Below are positions 1-59,400 of a stretch of DNA of 64,000 bases, piece after piece. The position numbers and the translations under genes are program-made. The first letter of the stretch is position 1. Every line of letters begins with the position of its first letter. Origin of the DNA: Prochilodus magdalenae (taxonomy: Eukaryota; Chordata; Actinopteri; Characiformes; Prochilodontidae); NCBI GenBank assembly GCA_024036415.1, contig JAMWET010000607.1:217001-281000 (forward strand). Reading direction: 5' to 3'. The notes beneath the pieces are model-generated. The model searched no databases. It was not told the origin of the DNA and saw only the letters and a program-made list of their open reading frames with translations.

Positions 1-147
1 TCTATTTTGACCTAATCAAACAATAAAAGCTCCGACCCAGATGGAACGGTCGATATGCCACATCTTAACACGAGGATAGCAGTGGGCAACATCCCCTGGT
101 ACAAGATCTCTACTTCCTTGTTAGCTGCTACCATCGCTCCTACCATA
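1..147. other. Left-edge intergenic sequence
   Basis: No gene or recognised repeat seen. It ends at the TA that flanks the first MITE. Confidence 0.5.
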
Positions 148-360
148 TCGTCGCTGTCCAACGAAAAACAGGTATGTCCAACTTTACAGGAGGGGCCAAA
201 AACCTCATTTAATCTGAATGGAAGTCAATGGAACCAGACATCTTTCCAAACAGTTTGGGGCCATTTCTGTTGGTTGATTCTTCATAAAATGTTCAGTGTA
301 AACAACAGCTGCTGTGTTCAACCAAAATGGAGATACCTGTTTTTCTTTGGACAGCGATGA
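148..360 (+). mobile_element. MITE copy A
   Basis: Begins TCGTCGCTGTCCAACGAAAA after TA and ends CTTTGGACAGCGATGA, the inverted form of the start. The interior shares blocks such as GGAAGTCAATGGAACCAGAC with copies at 23204, 26638 and 29711. It has no coding capacity. TA flanks suggest a Tc1/mariner- or PIF-type mobiliser (inference). Confidence 0.8.
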
Positions 361-959
361 CATATATATACAGTATATAGATATGTGTAGATATATATAC
401 ACTTATACAGGACCCCATATATTACCTTGATTACAGTATCACCATATATCACCGGATATGGAATTGTAAACCCTGTGTTATGATATGCATCATATTCCCA
501 GGTTCTTCCCAATCCACAGCCCTAGTTCACATCACCTCCTGTATTTCTGAAAGATAAATAATGAATATATCATGTAGCAGGTTGTGATGGATCCATGTGG
601 AAACCATTACCACGGTGGGCTGCATTGTAAACACGGGGGAGATAAACAGATGACATGGCTGTCTGTATAGAGTTGATGGAAGGCAGGCATTGTTGGAGTC
701 ACTGGTATCAGGGGCCCAATAAACATCTAGGAGGTCCCCACCATGCTTCTCTCAGCCATTGCCTGAGCATGTTTCCCAGCACCACAGCCACCAATAGACC
801 CCAACTCCACTTCTGTGATCATATCCGCCTAATTCGTGAAGGATTGTGGAAGCTACTCGAATCAGACATCTCTTGAGAAAGTGCTTTTAGGGCTGAGGAC
901 CTCACTGAGATGCGAACCCTCAGACTGCCTCGCACTGAATGAACCCTTCTTGCCGGCTG
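361..959. other. Upstream flank of klf7, no gene
   Basis: A TA-rich stretch follows the MITE, then unremarkable sequence. The short open frames show no family match. Confidence 0.5.
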
Positions 960-1096
960 TCCTCCATTTATATAGCCTTCTAAACATAGCTCGCGCACCG
1001 AACTGACTCTGGCTCCTCCCCTTATTCGATTCCAGGCCCGAGGCCCCGCCCGTTTCCAGCTCTCCGCCAGCCACAATTCGTCCGCCCCTTTTCCTC

Positions 1097-1106
1097 CCTT
1101 ATATGG
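1097..1106 (+). promoter_or_regulatory. CArG box (SRF site)
   Basis: CCTTATATGG is an exact CC(A/T)6GG match, flanked upstream by a GC box (CCGCCCC). It lies about 650 bp before the klf7 ATG. Confidence 0.5.
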
Positions 1107-1660
1107 CTACGCACGGGGTTTGACTGACAGGCCGAAAGGTACCACGCCCCCCCCCAGCCCCGAACACACGCACAAGCACACACATACACACCCCCTCTTC
1201 GCGAGTCGAGTCCTCCTCGCGCCGCGTCCGTCACCCGCGCGCGCGCTTCGAAAAGACCCGCTGGTGCAGGTGAACGACCACCACCAACGAGAACCCAAAC
1301 ACCACCAGCAGGGGAAGAGAGAGTATCCGGACTGTGGAGCAGGTGCGGCAGGAGAGCCTGAGCTCACAGAGACAGAGTGGGATAGAAGGGCGCGCGAGAC
1401 ATCTCAGCCCAGTCTGCACGCGCGACGACGGTCCTTGGTTACTGACTGGCTGCACGCGCCGCGCGCGTTCCCCTCACTTTTCTTCGTTCCTAACGGACTT
1501 GCTTTCTACTTCCTCCCTCAGAGCAGCGTTCCGTCTTTCTATCTTTTCACCAGCTCGTGTTTTTCTCTGTTGTTTGGTTTCCTTTAATGGCGCGTAAACT
1601 GAAGTGAGCGCTCACGCGGGGCGTTCAGAGGGAAAGCGCGAGCCGTTTCAGCCGTTAGGT

Positions 1661-1663
<3 letters not shown>

Positions 1664-1740
<77 letters not shown>
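1664..1740 (+). repeat. CT-repeat tract in klf7 5'UTR
   Basis: About 77 bases of nearly pure CT/TATCTC repeat end 11 bases before the ATG, so the tract should be part of the mRNA leader. The polypyrimidine character could recruit PTB-type proteins or affect start-site scanning; that is inference. Confidence 0.9.
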
Positions 1741-1751
1741 AATCCGGCACC

Positions 1752-48984
<47,233 letters not shown>

Positions 48985-49031
48985 AGAGGAGGAGCTGGCA
49001 CGAAAGCAAGGGAGAGGAAGAGAAGTGGGAA

Positions 49032-49066
49032 TTTGGAGAGAGAGAAAGAGAGAGAGAGAGAGAGAA
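49032..49066 (+). repeat. GA microsatellite in klf7 3'UTR
   Basis: GAGAGAGAAAGAGAGAGAGA-type tract starting about 50 nt after the stop codon. It is complementary in type to the CT tract of the 5'UTR. Confidence 0.85.
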
Positions 49067-50264
49067 TTGCATAGGGGAAGAGGCAAACAGCTCGACGGAC
49101 TGTCTGCCTGTCACTCCGGCAGGAGACCCTGAAGGACGCATACAGAAGGCATGATTGGATATGCCGGCTACAACCGAACGCTAGCAGCAGGAGCGCGGAC
49201 TGGAATGGTTAGGCCAGATGAGTCAGCTACTATCCTGTGTGAGTCACACTGAATCGCCTGGACCTTGTGATCCCAGTTTGGAGAACGGATACAACCTTGA
49301 CCAGCCCAATAAGAGCCAATTACAAGGTGGAACAGGAGCGTACACTGCTTTAGGACATGCCATGCAGAGCAACTGGTTCCCAGTTCCCTTCAGTTCGGAC
49401 ACATTACCAAGTTTGGTAGTAGCATTGACTACAGTACGTTGTGCTTTGGCTACAGCCCGCATCCGCCATCAATGCACCAAACATGGACACATATGGCATC
49501 TATTGTATACCGGCGTTAATACAAATGGGGACGTTGAACCTAAAACGATTCGGAAAGATTTCATATGTTGACTTACGGTACTGTTTCGGTTCTCTCGTTT
49601 TTGGGTCAGCCATTGTTTCCTCAAGCCATTGTTCGGATCGAAGGTGTGCATTTAAAAAGCGAAAGGTGACCAGATGGGATCTCCTGTATCATTATATCAT
49701 GCACAATGAGCTGACTGGAGGCAGTGGAAACAAAGACATCTCCCCTTCTTCATGTATGGACAGCTCTCCCTCTCTCACATGTCCCTTCTTTCCAACCAAC
49801 AGCTGCGCAGCGACACTTTTGGACCTTTCGTAAAAAAATGAAACACCTTCGCTTTGGTCCTGTGGATGTGCACAATGAAAGAACAGTTGCCGTTTGCACA
49901 AGTGCAATGAAGAGTTAAGGATTCCGCACATAGACAGCATCTGAAATGGGCTTAACTCCTGGAAGGAAGGCCTACTTTAATACTTGTCAAGGATAAAAAA
50001 CAAAAAAAAGAGACAAATTTGTTCTTGCACACACGTCTTGAGCGTCCCCCAGCGCTATTTATGCTCCCCAGCAATTTTCTTTTCCCCCTCCCACATAGCT
50101 TGACATGTTTCTTCAGGCTGTCCAGGACTAGCATGCAGTGATGGAAAAGAAAAAAAAAAAGCAGCATTGTTTGTCAGTGAGCTTTGAAGCGTCTTATTTT
50201 TTAAGTTGTGCCTAGCGTACATCAAAAACAACACTGCTGGAAAAACGTCGGAACGGCTGTGTTT

Positions 50265-50272
50265 TGTAAATA
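50265..50272 (+). promoter_or_regulatory. Pumilio response element in klf7 3'UTR
   Basis: TGTAAATA matches the PUM consensus UGUANAUA on the sense strand. Its function is inferred from the motif only. Confidence 0.4.
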
Positions 50273-52727
50273 TCGCAAGATCCTTTTCTGATATTCTCCT
50301 AAAATTCCACTGGGTTGTTTTTTTTATTGACGTTGAATGGTTATCGTCTGGGCTTGGTGTGGCATTTATGATGAATGTAAGAGAGATATGAGCCTTTGTG
50401 AAGGCTTCCGCCAACGGTATGTCGGCAGGTCACCTTAAATGTTTTACGTTGCCGTAAACCATTACACGGGCAGGAACATATTTCCTGTATGGCATGTCAT
50501 AATCATGGGCCTTGAAATCTTTTCCGGCTTCTCAAACCCGTTCCATGTAGTGGGTGGTTTGGCAAGGTCCAAAAACTTGCATAGGAATACAATACACAAT
50601 CAAGAGATGTCACCTGAGAGGGTTTCAGCACTTTGGCCAGTGTGAAAAACTCTCGCATGAATTCTGCATCTGTGAAATCACCATATAAATGATACTGCAT
50701 GAAGGAAAGCAGGAACTACTCTAGTCATCAAATCTAGAACAGCATCTAGTATGCACATGCATGGGTTAACCCTTAGAACTCGAGAGTTATGTCTTTCATT
50801 TTTGCTTTCGCTTTTGTTTTACTATAGTTAGTAAGTTAAGATGTTTGTTGTGTTATTATTATTAGTAATGCAGTAAATTTGCACATTTGCATTTACGTTT
50901 ACCATAAATATACATTATATCATGACAGATTTTTGCATTGGCACTTTTTTAAATTCCTGATTTTTTTAAATTAAATTTTTTTTTTCAGACTATGGCGACT
51001 AAAACAATATTTCATCAGTCAAATCTTAACGAAATACGAACACAGCCACTTTAACGCTAGCTAGCTTTTGGTAGGATGTGCCTGTTGTCAATGAGCCACA
51101 CGAATATATATTGTAATTACACCATTCTTTTTGCAATGAAGATATCTATGACTTCTAAGGGTTAATCATAGTTTAATCCTAATCTTAATTCTCAATCTTG
51201 CTGTTAGTGCCATAGCGATGTTTACTAGATTTAAGAAGCCATTTAAGAAGCAATAGATTCATGAATAGATGAATTAAAGAGCAAACCCCAACAACAACAC
51301 TGACCCCCACGCCAACTTCCTAAACAAAGAAGGCACCACACCAGTGTGTGATATTTAGGCCCAGTCTCCTGCTGTCTGGTCATCTGTCAGTATCATGTAC
51401 CGTGCCCTTTTCGCTTGCTTGCCTGACGTGAACTAATGCGGGAGCCATCTGACAGCGGGACTGTACTGGTAACAAGGCAGGAATTGGGCTCTCCTGGCAC
51501 TGAGCCGCCCTGGTCAGTCCTTCAATGAGGTGGAACGAAGAGAGACCCTGGAGTGGTGTAATTGGGGGTGGGGGGGGCGGAGTGGCACATTGAATTCATG
51601 CTTACTGGATACCCTCCCCACACATCACCTTCCCCAGGCCACATTAGAGACAAGTGACCAAGATGCAGTGTCATCCCTAGTGTAGACTAAAACACATTCA
51701 GCTCTTCCAAGGTATAATGGAATGCTAAGGCCAACGTGAGGACTTTTGTGGGATGAGTGCTAATATTTTGGAAGCCCATTTAACATCTTCATAGTGCTCA
51801 AGCGAGATCATGTACTGGAGAGCTTTGACAAAGCTCATGCAGAAACCACACCATGCATCATCAAACCCTAGCAGGCCCTCTTGCAAACTCGCAGTGCAAT
51901 ATTTCAGGGACTTCAAACCAGACCTCCACTCATACTGCTGGTGTGCACTCACCATGTCCCAGGTCCCCTTAAACCGAACCAGTTTCAAACTGGTCCTTAT
52001 TGTGTCCATAACTCTTTGTCTCGTGTAACAAGCGGAGCATCATCCTGTCTCGCCCAGCATTCTAGGTTGACCTACAAACGCTCCAAAAGGATGGGGTTTG
52101 GAGCCACCTCTGTGTAGGCTCTTGTGTGCATCGCTGCCCTCACCACACCTCCAACACCTTTGGCTCTCATACCCAGAACTTTGAATGAACTTGGACTCTG
52201 AACTCTGATTCATATCCTCACAGCATCAACTCTGGCTTCGTCTCTCAACACAAACCACTCTAGCTGGTTTCTCTCCATACGTCCATTAGCGCTTGCCACT
52301 CTTTGTTGCCCCGAAGGTCGTCAGCCGGACGAGAAGACGCTGAAGGAGTCTGACCATTAAACGACACATCGAGTGTCACGTTTCTATTTATAAACTTCTC
52401 CCGAGTTCTTCCTGTGAATCTTATCTATCTATCTTTTTGCAGTGCTATCACACCCTCTCCCTCTTTCTCTCCCCGTCATTCCACCTCAGTCTCTCTCTTT
52501 ATTCCTTTCGGTTGTGCTTTCTTTGATGTAAAGAGCATTTCCAAATCTTATTTGTATTATACAATGTTAGTATGACAATGTTCTTTATTAAGGAAAAAGG
52601 AAAAAAAAAAGAAGAGTTTATTTTTGTTACCGGTTTGTTTCGTAATTCTTTTTTAAATTGGTATTGTAATATATCTATGCAAGAACTGTTGAGTGAAGCG
52701 ATTTTATTTAAGAATGTCATCATGTGT

Positions 52728-52733
52728 AATAAA
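52728..52733 (+). terminator. klf7: Candidate klf7 poly(A) signal
   Basis: AATAAA followed within 40 nt by a T/GT-rich stretch (TTGTGCTTTTATTTTGGTGG). It lies just before an AT-rich minisatellite, which suits the end of a transcription unit. Confidence 0.55.
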
Positions 52734-52869
52734 TGGTAGAATCTTAGTAGAAGTGTTAGCTTGTGCTTTTATTTTGGTGGCGAGGTTCCGCTTGGCTGTG
52801 GAACCCCTAGCGCTCTCAAGATTTCTTATGTTCTATCTTACTGAGATTAATGTTATAAACTCTAATGTT

Positions 52870-53769
52870 TATATACCCATATTCTATATCACATATACCC
52901 ATATTCTATATTACACATGCCCATATTCTATATTACATACACCCATATTGTATATTACACATACTGTATTCTATATAACATATACCCATATTCTATATCA
53001 CATATACCCATATTCTATATCACATATACCCATATTCTATATAACACATACCCATATTCTATATTACATACACCCATATTGTATATTACACATACTGTAT
53101 TCTATATAACATATACCCATATTCTATATTACATACACCCATATTGTATATTACACATACTGTATTCTATATAACATATACCCATATTCTATATTACATA
53201 CACCCATATTGTATATTACACATACTGTATTCTATATAACATATACCCATATTCTATATCACATATACCCATATTCTATATCACATATACCCATATTCTA
53301 TATAACACATACCCATATTCTATATCACATATACCCATATTCTATATAACACATACCCATATTCTATATTACACATACCCATATTCTATATCACATATAC
53401 CCATATTCTATATTACATATACCCATATTCTATATTACACATACCCATATTCTATATTACATATACCCATATTCTATATTACACATACCCATATTCTAGA
53501 TTACATATACCCATATTCTATATTACATATAACCATATTCTATATTACATATACCCATATTCTATATTACATATACCCATATTCTATATCACATATACCC
53601 ATATTCTATATTACATATACCCATATTCTATATTACACATACCCATATTCTAGATTACATATACCCATATTCTATATTACATATAACCATATTCTAGATT
53701 ACATATACCCATATTCTATATTACATATACCCATATTCTATATTACACATACCCATATTCTATATTACA
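52870..53769. repeat. AT-rich minisatellite, 22-bp unit
   Basis: The unit ATACCCATATTCTATATTAC plus AT repeats about 40 times. A variant trio (with CACCCATATTGTATATTACA and CATACTGTATTCTATATAAC) forms a 66-bp higher-order repeat, clearest at 53068-53240. It starts about 130 bp after the klf7 poly(A) signal. Two open frames inside are artefacts. Confidence 0.96.
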
Positions 53770-54825
53770 TATATCCATTCTGACACCATTTCTAGAACAC
53801 CATGATGGAACACCAGTTATAAAATTGTTGTTGTGACATATGCTACCAGTATTATGACTCTAATACTTACAGAAGACGTCATGTGACCACTTTCTCACAA
53901 TAAGACTGATCTTTTATGATCTTATAGCTGACCATTCATAATTTTTACCTTAAGGGGAAGTGTGCCTGGGCTCTTATGGGTTAAATTACAGACTAAATAC
54001 GTACTATTACATTTAATCTATTCACGCTATTTTCCATAACAACGAGGGAGGGTCCATCTTCGTTTACTTTGTGTTAGAACTTCCGGTGAGGCTGCTGATC
54101 CACTGTTATAGCGTACGACCACAGCGATAACACACATTTCAACAGAGTAGTATAATATGCTCAGTTAGAGGGTGTCACAGAGATCGGAAGAGGAGGAGCG
54201 TTTCACTTAAACAGCAGTGTTACAAACACAACAAAAGCCGATTAGACTGCTGTGGGGCACCATATAACTTACATCCACCTCCTTACAAAGACAACCTGTG
54301 TCTGTGGCTGAAAGCATCCACCCAAACATCCATATGACTGCTCTTACCGTTTTGTGGAGGGAAGCCGACACCAGAACACCCTTACCCAGAGAAATGGCTC
54401 AGTTATGACACTCCAGTGAAGCGGACACGTCGGGTCCTTGTAAAGCTGTCAGGTAAGACGTTAACCTAAGAGCTAGCTAATTAGCTATGCTAGCTAATGT
54501 TAAATAGGTTGTGGGAATGTTGGGTTAGCATAGCTACTTTGGAATCAGTGTCCACAGCAGAAGCCTACTTCAGATGATATTCACACTGTTCACTTTGGAG
54601 AGTACAAATTAACTGAAAATGTCGCCATAGGTTACCTCAGGCCACCTTTTCATCTCATCCATCCACTCTGTTATGACCTTTGGATGAGGTAATGTTGTCC
54701 CACTCAAGCTCCTAATTGCTTCTTTTGTTTCCTCCCATGTAGGCTAGCTAGCCAAGTAGCTGATCGGAAATTCGAACACAAAGGTGGAAGAAACAAACTC
54801 TTGAAAGTGAGCTTGGTGAAATAAG
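53770..54825. other. Intergenic, nothing identified
   Basis: No named repeat. The stretch 54060-54470 is nonrepetitive and ends CTGTCAGGTAAGACG, which looks like a splice donor, but no open frame supports an exon. Confidence 0.4.
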
Positions 54826-54827
54826 GT

Positions 54828-55850
54828 TATATGGCCAAAAGTATATGGACACTTGAAAATCCCCTTCATGAGATTGTTCAACATCCCATTCAAAAACAGA
54901 TGGGCATTAATATGGATTTGAACACCTCCATTATTCCCTTTGCAGTTATAAGAGTCTACATATGTCTGCAAAGTCTTTCCATGAGAAAGGGTTTAGATGT
55001 CTGAGGGAACTTGACATTTGTAAGGTCAAATTCTTCCCAAATATAATGCTGGATAAACAGATGTGTGTTTTTTTTTTCTTATCAAACAAGAGTAATAACA
55101 GAGAGAAATGCCCAGAGTGACAATACTTCGCAATGAACAGTGAGTGTGTGTAATCAGTACTCGGGAGACATGGATCTGAAAAACTGAAGAGGATTGAGAG
55201 ATGGTGGACATGTGATGTCAACGCATGGTGGGTTATGAGAAATGGAGTCCAGGAGATGGGAGGTGAGAGGAGAACCAGCAGGTGTGACAACAAAACTCTT
55301 CATTGAGGTTGAGGTTAACGCTTTGTGGAGACCACTGGAGGTCCTCCAAACTTATTAAATGATGTTTTATGGACCTCTTTGTGCCACAGTGGGGCAGGAA
55401 AGGGCCTTCCTGCATTTTGGTAGGTAGTGTTCTCCTGGCATCTGCCAATCCCAGCTTCATCCATCAGATTGCCAAATAGGGAAGCATGACATGTCACTCC
55501 AGAGAACACATTTCCGTTGCTCCAGAGACTGGTGGTGGTATACTTCTTACCACTTTGCCATTTTGCATAGTGATCTTAGTCTTGTGTGCAGCAGCTTCTG
55601 TTCCATGTAGGCTCTACGCACAGGTCTTATATTAACTTCAGTAACTCGATGCTTTCATTTCACAACAATGGTGCTTACAGCGCCTACAGGGCACAACTAG
55701 AAGATCATTCTATGACTGTGTTAGTTACTGAGATCCTCAATGCAATTATTCCACAGTACAGTCGGCGTTTGCTTAAGGAGATTGTTAGTAATAGGTGTGG
55801 CTAAAATCACCTGAACTGATAATTAGGTCTTTTTGGTTATTCTATGTAGC
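54828..55850 (-). mobile_element. Tc1-like element, degenerate, interrupted
   Basis: The left end TATGGCCAAAAGTATATGGA and the body ATCCCATTCAAAAACAGATG resemble a Tc1-type 3' end. From 55292 the reverse transposase reappears: GAACACATTTCCGTTGCTCC, TTCTCCTGGCATCTGCCAAT. On the - strand EGPFLPHCGTKRSIKHHL echoes the EGPFLFQHD...ARSIKTWL block. The middle (about 55030-55291) is a different repeat. Confidence 0.7.
55030..55291 (-). repeat. LTR-like repeat nested in the Tc1-like element
   Basis: Shares CAATACTTCGCAATG, GGTGGACATGTGATG, TGGGTTATGAGAAATGGAGT and GAGAACCAGCAGGTGTGAC with 45640-46002. It divides the surrounding Tc1-like sequence, so it inserted later. Confidence 0.55.
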
Positions 55851-56079
55851 ATAGCATTGTTTTTCATTGTCAGACCAATGCAATTCATATCATAAAATAT
55901 ATTGTCACCAAGTTTTTAATGCAAATATATGTGTTATGAAAGTAGCCTATGAGATTGGCCTATAAACAAAGTGTTACTAGTAAATCAAACTCGAAGACAA
56001 AACTAGGACCTAGTTCCAATGAATGATAAAATAGAAAGAAGTAAAGCAGGGTAGGTGATACACTGAATAAGCTAATGGC

Positions 56080-56480
56080 TACTTTGTAGCAATTTAGAGT
56101 TTAATTACTAGCTGATGATCTTCATGTAACTCTCTCTCTTTCTCTCTTTCTCTTTCTCTCTCCATTGTAGCTCGGTCCTCTGATAGTGAAGTAGATGACT
56201 ACTCTGCCAAGCTCTTTACTTGAGACAAACAGACAAAAGGCTAATTCAATAACTAATGGATAATTAGGGTGCAATTACGTGCAAGAAAATGGCCTTCCAC
56301 ACTATATTAATCCTGCAAACGCCTTCTGTATGGGGTCTTCCCCAAAGGTTGCTCATCTATAACTAATGTACATAATTGAAATGGGCACCCTAATCTTGCC
56401 ACTCGTTGCCTTCTATCAGCCTGGCTTATTGTCCATCATTTGGCAATTATTACAATAGACATATGACATGATGTATTGTC
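56080..56480. promoter_or_regulatory. Candidate conserved noncoding element
   Basis: After a short CT tract the sequence is dense in homeodomain-type cores (GGCTAATTCAATAACTAATG, GATAATTAGGGTGCAATTAC, GGCAATTATTACAATAG), nonrepetitive and noncoding. Conservation is inferred, not shown. Confidence 0.4.
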
Positions 56481-59400
56481 TCTGCACCACTTCAAGTCTG
56501 AATGAGTGCTTTCAAATTCCTTACAAATGTTCCAAACGTGTCTTTTTAAAGCTACAGCAGCCTCCACCTAATTTAAGCACCAATTAGCCAATCCACAGAA
56601 TGTGGTGGAGAAAGAAAATACTTGAATGGAAAGATGTAGGGTCAATTCCTACTGAGCATGTACCCAGGGCTGGCTGAGGAATCAATCACATCATCACAAG
56701 AAGAATAGATAATGGTTTCAGCACATAACTGAATGTATGATTTCAGACATTTGACATTTTGAATAATTTTAAAGGGTTATACTTCTAACCATGGAATATG
56801 TTGCTAGCGGAGGTGTCAAAATGGCAAAAGAAATGGCACATAAGCCAAAATGAACAGTTTGCTAGTTATGTGCAGAATAAAATTTAAAATGTTCTAGTGT
56901 TTATCATGTACATCCACAGGAGGGTTACACAAAGTAAGGATGGGTTACAGAAAAACGTGTGTGGAGATATTGTGTGTGTGGCTTATCACATATTAGGCTT
57001 TTGCTGCATTAGGCCTCATGAATATTAACCAGACTCAATGAGTAACAGGTCTCGTATATACATGTTTGATGCCAACCAATTATTGTTCAGTCAATAATCA
57101 ATCATTGCTACAAAAGACAGTGTGTGATCCTGAAAAGGAAAAATGAAAAGATAGAAAATAACTGTAGACCCGTTTCTGGTTTTGATAAAGAACGGGCTGT
57201 CTATCTTTAAAAACTTGAGGTAATGGATGTTCTTACAAGTAAAGACTATTACGCAATTAGCTCAGCCTAAACAAGCTGTTTCTTACCAACATTTATCTTT
57301 TAGGCTCTGCCATGGTATTCCCTCGAAAGAAAACTTTAAAAAGGTGGGTGTATAGTCACCACAGCTTCTGGTCTACCTGAGAGCTACAACAATGTTTTGT
57401 TTCCTCTTTTTTTTTCACCAGAGAGCAAATCTGACATCCCTATTGTTCAAGGAACATGTCATGTCATAGGATATGTCAAAGTAGGCAGGAAAATAAAAAA
57501 ATTCTGGCATTTTAGACAGCCTGTTCCTCATTCCTGACCTTCATATTCAGCCACAATCCTGGAAATTTATACGGTTGATAAACGACTATGACAAAAAAAA
57601 ACTTTTAAAATCGGGCTGACTTTGTGTAGTCTGATTCTGGCATTAACTTTATAAAGGTTAAATAATACATAGATAGCCTGAATGTTCATTAGCACAGGAG
57701 AGATTGTTATTCTACATACTGTAAACAAACCTGCATAATAAATCTGCTGGCAGTTTAGATGATCAAACTTAAAAACCAAAACTAAGCCTAAATAAGTACA
57801 ATATGCATTAAACTTTACAGATGTTGTGTGTTCTTTAACTATCTGAGCCCAGATGTTCACTCTCATTTTATGAATATTTTTCAAATATACAGAGTTTGTC
57901 ATTTTCAGGAACTCCATATGCAGGATTTCCACATTGTTCCTTTACCGTTCCTCCAAGAAAAGTACCTTTTCCAGTTTCAATTGAAGGACTTTATTGCTTC
58001 AAAAGGCTGCTCAACACCTTTCACAAGCTTGAGTTCCAGCCACTCAGGATACCGTTACTTGCATTAACTTAGCTAAACGAATATATCCCATGATGTGGTA
58101 GCCATATGCATACACAGTCTTTGGTTTGGTTTCATAAGCTGTATTTTCTTTGCTGTGGCAAGAAAACAGCTTTTTATCAACACCACTCGTTTCAACCTTT
58201 TTTTGTTTAGAGCTTGTTCCACAGTTCCATTGTACCTTTTAATTGCGCGCCTCACAAGTTGAGTATTAATTGAACAAGGTAACATACAGTTTGCATGATG
58301 TGCTTCAGTAAATTCAGGCACATACTGTGGTCACATCAACGCACATCTTGAGGATCAAACTGTGTCACAATGCAATAGCAACCAAGCACAAAAATGTGTT
58401 AGTAACATTCATCGAGGAATCTTTTTCTGGTAATGTATCAGTTTCTTTGTCATGTATGCCATCTGCAAAAAAGATCTTATGCAGGTAAATTCCCGAGTCA
58501 GTCTTATCAAAATTTCAACTGTGATTGTTATTCAGATTTGACCCCTTCCTTTTATATTAATGTTACATGCAGAAATGCATGTGTACAAGGGGCTTCCATC
58601 TTGACTTTGGGAATCAAGGATGGATACATTGATTGTCTGGAATTGACTCTTGTTTCCTGGATGTGAAACTAGATGTTGAATTGAGAATTACTGTTAAGAG
58701 CCCATGTTTCAACAGAGATCTTTTTGCTGGCACAGGTAATGACAGACTTTCTACCCAACAGCATCATTTCACATAAATCACAAACTGCAAGTGTGTATTT
58801 TAATCTAATCAAGCTATTTTAATTTATCTTACTATAAGCACATTCATAGTTAACTCGGGCATGAATTCAGTTCCCTTTTAATATTGAAAATATGACTGAG
58901 GAAATTGTCAATGAATTCTGGAGAGTCTCTCTCTCTCTCTTTCTCTCATTGCTTTATTCTAATGGAGTCTGACAGACCGTATCAAGTCTGTTTAAACCCA
59001 AATTCATCAAGACAATGGTCTGGCTTCTTTTCTGTTCTAATTGAATTAGTCCTTTATTTGAGAGGTCCTATGTGACTTGAATATAACATAGTCTTCCATT
59101 TGCTTTCTATTTCACTCAGCTCTCAGATCATTAGGGTGAAGAAAACACTGACTCGTGTTCTGATGTTCTGTGTCCCAATTAAAAATATCTTATAAATCTT
59201 TACTAATCCTGTTCATTTTTAATCGTACACCCATACATACATAATCCTTTCAACTCATTCTCATATCCCTGTGCACACTCTTGTGGAACACATCTTTGAT
59301 GATTGTAAAAGTATTACAGGGGCTGGAACTTAAAGGTTGAAATGGCCAAACAGAGAGTTCCTCACCTAAAACGAAACACTATTGGAAAAATTACACAGAT

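Larger units (their letters stand above)
960..1751 (+). promoter_or_regulatory. klf7: klf7 promoter and 5'UTR region (GC-rich)
   Basis: This stretch is CpG-rich compared with the AT-rich flanks. It contains a TATA-like TTTATATAG at 967-975, GC boxes near 1042-1050 and 1082-1088, a CArG box at 1097-1106 and a CT tract next to the start codon. The transcription start cannot be located. A 155-codon open frame at 1120-1587 would lie in the 5'UTR if transcription starts upstream of it, but nothing supports its translation. Confidence 0.6.
48985..52755 (+). other. klf7: klf7 3' untranslated region (inferred extent)
   Basis: About 3.75 kb follow the TAA with no supported gene. A long 3'UTR is usual for KLF7. 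It begins with a GA tract at about 49032-49066, holds a perfect Pumilio-type element TGTAAATA at 50265-50272 and several T-rich tracts, and most likely ends after AATAAA at 52728-52733. Short open frames here are not credible genes. Confidence 0.65.

Noticed and set aside
1120..1587. 155-codon frame upstream of klf7
   Set aside because: It lies in a GC-rich leader or promoter, has no family motif and has a low-complexity HTHTHT stretch; at most an untested upstream frame.
52693..53174. Frames rich in YITYTHILY
   Set aside because: Translation of the 22-bp minisatellite.
52870..53769. Regular spacing resembling a CRISPR array
   Set aside because: Units are contiguous, with no unique spacers; this is a minisatellite in a vertebrate genome.
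58073..58321. Basic 82-codon frame on the - strand
   Set aside because: No recognised family, no clear splice sites, and neighbouring frames are broken; kept only as a note.
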